DNA of 64,000 nt from contig CM022679.1 in NCBI GenBank assembly GCA_012295275.1, positions 13,722,145 through 13,786,144 on the forward strand, read 5' to 3'. This document shows, piece after piece, positions 57,721 through 64,000 of this stretch (within the stretch, counting starts at the first letter, position 1; each line of letters opens with the position of its first letter). The notes beneath the pieces are model-generated. The model was not told the origin of the DNA and searched no databases. It saw nothing but the letters and a program-made list of their open reading frames with translations. The stretch is from Chrysomallon squamiferum (Eukaryota; Mollusca; Gastropoda; Neomphalida; Peltospiridae). Position numbers and translations under genes: made by a program.

Positions 57721-57895
57721 ATGGGCATATTTAATGTAATTTTGGTGTTTGCCTGCGTGGCACCGTTGACTGTGGCTGAAATATTTACATCCATGGCACA
57801 GTTCGAGGAAGCACTGCACGCAGAAAAGGATCTCGCCTGTGCACTTAGATTATACATACAGAATGAAGAAGCAAGATTAAGCAAATTAAAAATAG
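57721..57895 (+). CDS. Prolyl 4-hydroxylase alpha subunit, first coding exon
   Basis: The ATG at 57721 opens a signal peptide (MGIFNVILVFACVAPLTVAE) and then EIFTSMAQFEEALHAEKDLA and LRLYIQNEEARLSKLKI, ending ATAG|GTGAAA in phase 1 (175 nt). The pattern FTS...Q...H-x-EKDL...L..YI..EE..L..(I/L)K is that of the N-terminal dimerisation region of animal collagen prolyl 4-hydroxylase alpha subunits (ER lumen; hydroxylates X-Pro-Gly repeats). The peptide-binding and Fe/2-oxoglutarate catalytic exons are not in the window on this strand, so the exon is orphaned, part of a gene with exons beyond the window, or a stranded duplicate. Confidence 0.75.
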
Positions 57896-57942
57896 GTGAA
57901 ATTTTGCTTATTTTTTCTTACCATAGTTAATAATAATAATAA

Positions 57943-57990
<48 letters not shown>

Positions 57991-59189
57991 TTCATTCATT
58001 CATTCATTCTTTTGTAACTAACTAAAATACTAACCATAAAGATGATGAAACAACTAATTACACAATAATCATGATGATGATAATTATCAACAGAAATAAT
58101 GCCAAAAAAAAAAAAAAAAAAAAAAAAAAATTAACCTTGACAGTTATGATTATGTCGTTAGCGGAGCCGGCGGCCGCAGACTTAGGATGGTAGCGTTGAT
58201 GGTGGTAAACCATGATATTTATAAAATGTATCTTCAGCTTGTGAAATTGAGGCAAACAACAGTGTAGAGATGCTTGGGCGGAGAAACACGGTGAGGCTTG
58301 CTTTACCAAGCAGTGTGTACGTCATACAGACAAAACAACCAGTCACGACCCGTTCAAAGTGATCACCATCCTAAAGGTATACCTGTCTAATCAGACGTAC
58401 ATAAATAAGACAGAAAATATTCAGAATTCTAAACTACACACTTGCCACTGCCAGGTTTCCCACAAAAAATAGATGCACGCAAAAATGACGAAAGACAAAA
58501 AGAACGGCGTGCTTCGGGGGAAGCGATGATTACCCTCGGTTACTGAGCAACCTGTTTAAGGTTGTCTCGATGGTCGAACGGTAACATTTAAATGTCTAAT
58601 ACTGTGGTGTGATCGACTGTTTTTTTAATACTGTGTAATTGTGTCACAATCCATGACAGTAAAACTAGGACAGGTAATCTCGTCTTGACAGTTCGGTGGA
58701 AATAAAGTGGATTGGTACCCACCTCTATTTTTAAATTATTAGTTCTAAGTGAACGATGGTAGTTTATTATGTTTAACTACTAGGAGTTAAAGGGTTAAGC
58801 GCTAAACGTTATGCTAACAACAATAACAAATAATAACAACAAAAAAAACGTTACAACAGCAATAATAACAAAACTATTATTTATTATTGTTAGAAAAACA
58901 ACGCTGGCAAACACTAAAGCAAACACGAACAATATCACAGTACTATAGCAATTATAACAACAATATCACAGTATTATAGCAATGATAACAATATCACAGT
59001 ACTATATCAACTAGAACAACAATATCACTCTACTATAGCAATTGTAACAACACTAAACAATACAATAAAAAAAAACCATAAACTATAGAACAAAGGAAGT
59101 ATTAAATATCACAAGTACAAACTTAAGTAATGAGATTTCATATATAGCCCGTAATATAGCATGGTATTAGATGCAGCTGTTTTTATTCT
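57896..59189. other. Intronic flank of the P4H exon
   Basis: Copy of 55074-56279. A poly-A of about 26 bases at 58105-58130 is followed by GTTAGCGGAGCCGGC sequence. SINE fragments lie at about 58380-58437 and 58559-58592. Confidence 0.6.
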
Positions 59190-60060
59190 TTTCGTGTTCT
59201 TTGGCCGTCTAACAGCTCATGCATACCCTCTGTCCAAACTATCCCTGGGGTTAAAATGTATTAGACTGTTTACGCCTAGAATATATTCTGGCTGCTCCCA
59301 CAGAACCAGTTTATAAAAACACTAAATATTCTCAAAGATCAAGATCTTTTTACACTTCAAGAATTAAAATTATGTTACAAACTATAACAAAGTATGGATC
59401 AGACATACGTTTTTTGTAAACATCCGAACATTTACATGTATTATTTTTGTTTTCTTTTACTGACCTTTTCATTCAATACAAACTGCAAACGGATATGCTG
59501 ATTTGGCAAATAAATGATCTAAACCATTTTCTTGTTTATTGATAAATGATCTAACAAAACTTATAATTATATCTAAACGTGTGTTAGTGTTGTAATATGT
59601 TTGTTACAACACTGAAGTGATCCGGGTCATTCTCAAGATCCTATGTGAATTGAGTGTGGCCTAAACTGACTGTATCGTGTCATTCATGTTATCTTCTTTG
59701 AGTATAATGGACATTTAAATAGGGACCAACTTATGAATAACACAAGAGCGTATAATCTGTAAGCCAAAATATTCCCCAGAATATAAAGAGCTATATTACA
59801 CCATGGGGTAGACCAAGGATAGACTTGCAAGGATTTAATCTGGTCTGTTTCACTGGTATCTGATATGATCATACAAACTTAATTTAGAGGGTGCCGGTGT
59901 AAAATAATATTTGTTCCCCCAGGTCATATAGAACAGGAGTTTGTTAATTCCCACCGTCATAATCATTGGTGTAAATCAAAATGAAGGGTCTCGTCAGTGG
60001 ATTTACTTCGATACTTCAGGTTGAAACAAGAGACTTGGGTCCTGACATTTTGATGAAAGT
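59190..60060. repeat. Segmental duplication block, copy 4 of 4
   Basis: Closest to copy 2 (38790-39660), with which it shares the GGTGTAAATCAAAATGAAGG extension. Confidence 0.8.
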
Positions 60061-60441
60061 GTGTTGTTGTAGCACTTGAATTTAAAATATTGAGGCACAA
60101 ATGCAACACGTTTCTAAAAGAGTACGTTCATAGGCCTGCAATAGCGTTATCGATAATAAAAAATTATCAATGGATTTAGGGATGAATGTTTTTACCTTCC
60201 TTTTAAAAAAAGAAAATCCCTGTTTTCAAGATGTTAATAGTGATCAAGTACCCAGACAAATGTATCCCCCAGTTAGTTCTTCACACATCTACAATTATAA
60301 TTGTGTACATATCAATAAAGGCAAACACTTCAAAACAAAATATTAATATATAATAATAATACACATACCACAAACAAAACTAATATGTCTACAATAATTA
60401 AATATGTTAATACTAAGTTAATTCTACTTTTGTCCTATCAG

Positions 60442-60553
60442 CTTGCAGCGATGGTTATGGACACTGTATTGAAGTAGGAAAAACAAGAAAAGATGTATGG
60501 AACTGAAGTGTATCAGGAAATTTCGAAATGTGCCCTTGTTCCATTTAAAGGAG
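60442..60553 (+). pseudogene. Decayed copy of second-type vWC-like exon
   Basis: Acceptor CCTATCAG kept; ACSDGYGHCIEVGKTRKDVW then TGA because of a small deletion relative to 23670. The donor is GTTGGT instead of GTGAGT. It shares the deletion and the donor change with 40281, so both come from one decayed ancestor. Confidence 0.75.
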
Positions 60554-60588
60554 GTTGGTATTTCAATTTATATAATTACCTCTCATTA

Positions 60589-60652
<64 letters not shown>

Positions 60653-60829
60653 AACCTAGTTATCTGTAGCTAGTGAAGAAGAAAGAAGAAAATATTTTTT
60701 GATATGGTTTGTTACACTATTATAACAGTGAAATGTTTGTATCCTCTGTTATTTGTTTTCTAATTCTGCATAAATTAGTTACGTTCATTACAAATTATTA
60801 ATCTCATACTAAATATGTCGATCATTTTA
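60554..60829. other. Non-coding, with AAT microsatellite
   Basis: (AAT)n at 60592-60650 and 3' flank sequence shared with 22220 and 40610. No gene seen. Confidence 0.7.
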
Positions 60830-60849
60830 TTCGGTTGGAATCACTATTT

Positions 60850-60982
60850 TCATTTAAAGAATAAATCCATTTGGAATACTGTGTATGTCAATCACTGTAT
60901 CATTATCTTCAACAGTAATGGTCTCGTCAGCATGGTTTCTTTCACTATTTCTCCAATTCTGTCCAACAGGCTCATCTTGATA
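60850..60982 (-). pseudogene. Remnant of gene E cytoplasmic-tail exon
   Basis: On the - strand DEPVGQNWRNSERNHADETI then TVEDNDTVIDIHSIPNG aligns with DHPVGQNSRNRNRNTADKTI and IPNG of gene B. The first half of the exon, including the acceptor, is replaced by an AAT/ACA repeat. Confidence 0.75.
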
Positions 60983-62141
60983 ATAATAATAATAACAACA
61001 ACAACAACAACAATAATAGCAATAAATACAGTAATAAAACCTAAATGAAATAAACATTGTTAAAAATATAAAAATATGCCACTCAGAAATTAGTTTCATT
61101 GTACAACTCATACATATCACATTTCATGTACACATTTTACAAGGCTGTAATGGTGTTCTCATAATTAATCTAAAATACATGTAATAGCACAAGTCAGAAA
61201 TTGTTATAAACTGAACAAAAATGAATATTTTACAGCAGTGACACAGCAAGATATTAAAGAAAATATTTTACACACATTAATTTTGTTTGCTCAAATTAAC
61301 TGTAGTGATCTCAATTTGACCTTAATGTAGGGCTCTACTTTGACAGTATGAACAAATGGCAAAAACACTTTCAATGTCTCTCCTAATTTATATATATATA
61401 TATAAATGACAACCAGTCTTTGCTATGACAGTAAAAATACGCTATCACGAAACTGGATCCCCCTTTATTTGCATCAATGGCGATGACATTTCGTTTGATG
61501 AGGACTGATTTGTTGTAAGTTGTTAGAAAAAGATTTGGACTCATACCATCAAGGTTATTTGTACGGATAAGACCAATATGATTCAATAATTATTATTTCG
61601 TGCATTTATGTATGCATCTGTATGTGTGTTTATATACATGTGCGAATGAGTAAGTTAATGGATGTGTGCATGAGTGAGTCGGTGAAAAAAAATTAAAATA
61701 TTAATAGGATCAAGCTATCCTAAAGGATGATTGTCACAGTGAAAAAAAGCAGCAGCATTCATTAAAGACATTTATATACAAACAGTGAGTAATGGGAATT
61801 CACACAACTAGACTCAAATGTTTTTATAACAGTCATACATGCATTTGCAAAGGCAGGAAATGTCAGCGTTCATATGTTACTCCTGGAGCAACAGCATCAT
61901 ATTATGTACATTCTTTATTATTAGGAAAAACTGGTTAGAAGAAACAAATAAAATACTGAAAGAATACACAGTGCATTTAGACTATTGACTGGCACGTAAC
62001 AACAAATTTATGTTCTTTGACAGAACTGTAAACTAATCTGAATTGAAACATATGCAGTGTTGTGTGAGTGGATTTGTGTTTACGTGTGTGAGTGTGTTTT
62101 TTTCAATTTGGTTAACTGGAAATATACATCTGTCAACTCAC
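60983..62141. other. Intron of gene E
   Basis: Homologous to 41111-42319 of gene D. Short TA and poly-T runs. No exon seen. Confidence 0.6.
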
Positions 62142-62331
62142 CAGCTATTTTGTCTTTAATTCGTTAGTTCTACTTGTTCTTCATTTTGGTCAACACCATC
62201 TTTGTTTTTGTTTCTACTTCGAATGATCCCCTGTAGAAAAAATACTAAACCTGCAACTGATAATCCTGCTGCTATTGTTAGACTTGCTATGAAAAGTGTA
62301 TAATAAAGGTCTTTCTGACTCTGGGGGAGAT
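62142..62331 (-). pseudogene. Gene E transmembrane exon with +1 frameshift
   Basis: ATTTCAG acceptor and CTG|GTGAGT donor. Codes DLPQSQKDLYYTLFIASLTI, the helix end AAGLSVAGLVFFLQ, then IIRSRNKNKDG and EEQVELTN before the stop. Without the extra base it would continue like gene D (KDKI). Confidence 0.7.
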
Positions 62332-62419
62332 CTGAAATAAAACCAAAGCTTTGTAACAAGCACCCATAAAAACAACTATGAATTCAGCCATTTTTATACA
62401 GCAAACCAGACTACTGCCA

Positions 62420-62745
62420 TAATACATATACATACACACATACATAAAAACATATATACATTTATATACACATACATTCATACACAAGCATACATACGAA
62501 CACACATACATACAAACATACATATCCATATACTGCCATAATATATGAATACATACATACACACACATATATATATATACTGTGCATACATACCTACACA
62601 CAAATATATATATGCAAACACACATACATATAAACATACATACACACATACATACATACATACATACATACATACATGAACAAACATAGATTCATATATA
62701 AATATAAATATATATATACACACACACACACACATAAGAACAGAT
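62420..62745. repeat. CATA/CACA/TA microsatellites
   Basis: Intronic repeats of gene E. Open MYVC-type frames come from these. Confidence 0.9.
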
Positions 62746-62792
62746 ATACACAAACAAACATTCATTATTTTGTGGCTGTAATAAATACTTAC

Positions 62793-62819
62793 CTTTTGTT
62801 GTCTGATTATCAAGGAAAT
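62793..62819 (-). pseudogene. Gene E stalk micro-exon 2 with destroyed acceptor
   Basis: The 27 nt read DFLDNQTTK and have a GTAAGT donor, but the acceptor is GTTTCAA in place of the GTTTCAG seen in every other unit. Confidence 0.75.
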
Positions 62820-63307
62820 TTGAAACTAAAACAGAAAACAAATATAATCTGTGAAATAAGCACACAGAAAAGTTGTTACTCTACAAAATGAGATCAAAAA
62901 CAAAAGTTGTAACTAACTTTGTGAAGATCTGTGTGTTTATTTGTTTGTTTGTTTTTTTGTTTGTTTGTTTGTTTATCTGTTTATTTATTTATTATTTATT
63001 TATCAAATAAAAAGACATAATAAAAATGTTACCTTACTGTTATAAAATATAGTATCATCTAGCCTAGAAAGACCTGCTTTATAGAAACATTTTACAAATA
63101 GCAAAACATTTCTTCTTTTTAGAAACGTTTGTAACTAACTAATAAAACACACACAAACACATACTCATTCAGAAAGGACCAAAAGCAAACTGTAATATAC
63201 ATTACAAGGAAACTTTAAACTATATATATACACACACTCACACATACGATAAATATACAAACACAAACATTTATTATTTTATAGCTGTAACAATTAATAA
63301 TTCTTAC

Positions 63308-63328
63308 CTGTCTGATTATAAAGGAAAT
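63308..63328 (-). CDS. Gene E stalk micro-exon 1 (21 nt)
   Basis: TTTCAG acceptor, GTAAGA donor; DFLYNQT, phase 1, with a sequon. Same 21-nt length as in gene D. Confidence 0.65.
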
Positions 63329-63556
63329 CTGAAACAAAAACAATAAACAGAAAAGTTGTAACTGTAATTTTGTGAAGATCTGTTTATTTCTTCAAATAAA
63401 AAGACACAATAAAAATGCTTCAGTATTGATATAGAAACATTTTAAAATATAGAAATAGCAAAAATAGGTCTTCTTATTAAGAACCTTTAAAGCTAATAAA
63501 ACACATACACATATTCATTCATAAATATTCAAACAGACAGACAGACACACACAGAT

Positions 63557-63593
<37 letters not shown>

Positions 63594-63616
63594 GATACAT
63601 ACACATATTTACCTAC

Positions 63617-63793
63617 CCGTACAGAAAGGAGCACACTGTTTAGGGAAAACCAAACGTGTTGTAGGGCACAAATCACTGATGCCTTTGCAGTAATAGCACC
63701 TCTGGTCTTCAGGTACACAGTACTGTTCTATCTCATCACATTCATAGTAGTGGCCACATCTAACCATTGTTCCATGTGTCATATTGATTACTT
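63617..63793 (-). CDS. Gene E CRD exon
   Basis: TTTTCAG acceptor (ctg at 63794-63796), donor ACGG|GTAGGT, 177 nt, phase 1-1, one codon longer than in D (GHYYEC for GHDEC). The other CRD exons have KDISDLC where this has KGISDLC. Confidence 0.7.
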
Positions 63794-63854
63794 CTGAAAA
63801 TAAAACTGTACTGTTATTATTTCTCTAAATTCCAATTAAAGAGTGTATTTGGCT

Positions 63855-64000
63855 ATGCGAAAATACATACACACATACATACATACATATTTATACATAC
63901 ATACATACATACACACATACATACATACATACATACATACATACACACATACATACATACATACATACTTACTTACTTACACACACACACACACACACAC
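63855..64000. repeat. CATA and CA microsatellite at window end
   Basis: CATA, TACT and CA runs to the end of the window, in the intron upstream of the gene E CRD exon. Confidence 0.95.

Larger units (their letters stand above)
62156..63782 (-). pseudogene. Gene E: BCMA/TACI-like receptor, frameshifted and tail-less
   Basis: The CRD exon 63793-63617 (ATG at 63782), the micro-exon 63328-63308 and the membrane exon 62331-62142 can be joined. The membrane exon is 190 nt instead of a multiple of three. An extra base gives ELTN and a TAA at 62158-62156. The second micro-exon (62819-62793) has lost its AG acceptor, and its skipping keeps frame. The tail exon is only a remnant. The CRD still has all eight Cys (RCGHYYECDEIEQYC, CYYC, DLC, PKQCAPFC). 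If expressed, it would be a 120-residue membrane protein with almost no cytoplasmic part, like a decoy receptor. Otherwise it is a pseudogene. No signal exon is in the window, and the region upstream continues past its end. Confidence 0.55.

Overview
The window looks like eukaryotic, lophotrochozoan and most probably molluscan DNA. It is very AT-rich, full of CATA, CA, ATT and TTTA microsatellites, carries tRNA-derived SINEs, and its genes are split into short exons by introns of 0.5-2 kb. A CAAGGGAAACAACTC-type motif near 57353, common in mollusc genomes, supports this. The species cannot be named. Three 200-base N runs (7494-7693, 33679-33878, 56916-57115) are assembly gaps of unknown true size.

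The main content is a cluster of five related genes or gene remnants (called A to E here) for small single-pass membrane receptors. Their cysteine-rich ectodomain resembles the short CRD of the TNF-receptor members BCMA and TACI. Gene A is on the + strand (3921-6784). B (13947-8969), C (29290-24702), D (44440-41019) and E (63782-62156) are on the - strand. Each is built from a CRD exon, two or three tiny 27-nt (or 21-nt) exons coding a 9-residue stalk repeat, a transmembrane exon and a cytoplasmic-tail exon, nearly all joined in phase 1. B reads open from signal peptide to stop over five exons (387 codons). C ends at an early stop in the tail. D has a replaced, much shorter tail. E is frameshifted at the end of the transmembrane exon. 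A has no tail exon before the gap. An extra intact tail exon (48910-49334) sits beside a 5' block with no receptor exons between, as in an internally deleted copy.

The + strand between these genes carries other duplicated exons. There are three copies of a 126-nt exon for a small cysteine-rich module that looks vWC-like (18239, 31377, 35647), one intact and two decayed copies of a second such exon (23670, 40281, 60442), and possibly a third type (46210 +, 2577 -). Each 126-nt exon is followed by a minisatellite whose unit is copied from its own exon/intron junction. At 57721-57895 there is a first coding exon of a prolyl 4-hydroxylase alpha subunit, with a frameshifted duplicate at 54903-55073.

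Most of the rest is segmentally duplicated non-coding DNA: promoter-like modules (TATA-like box next to a GGAATTTCC site), noncoding first-exon-like pieces with splice donors, a four-fold 0.9-kb block, a tandem array at 50.4-53.6 kb, SINEs, a MITE and a Tigger/CENP-B-type transposase relic shared only by genes B and C. The layout suggests a recently and repeatedly duplicated receptor locus in which signal peptides, stalk length and cytoplasmic tails have diverged or decayed copy by copy.
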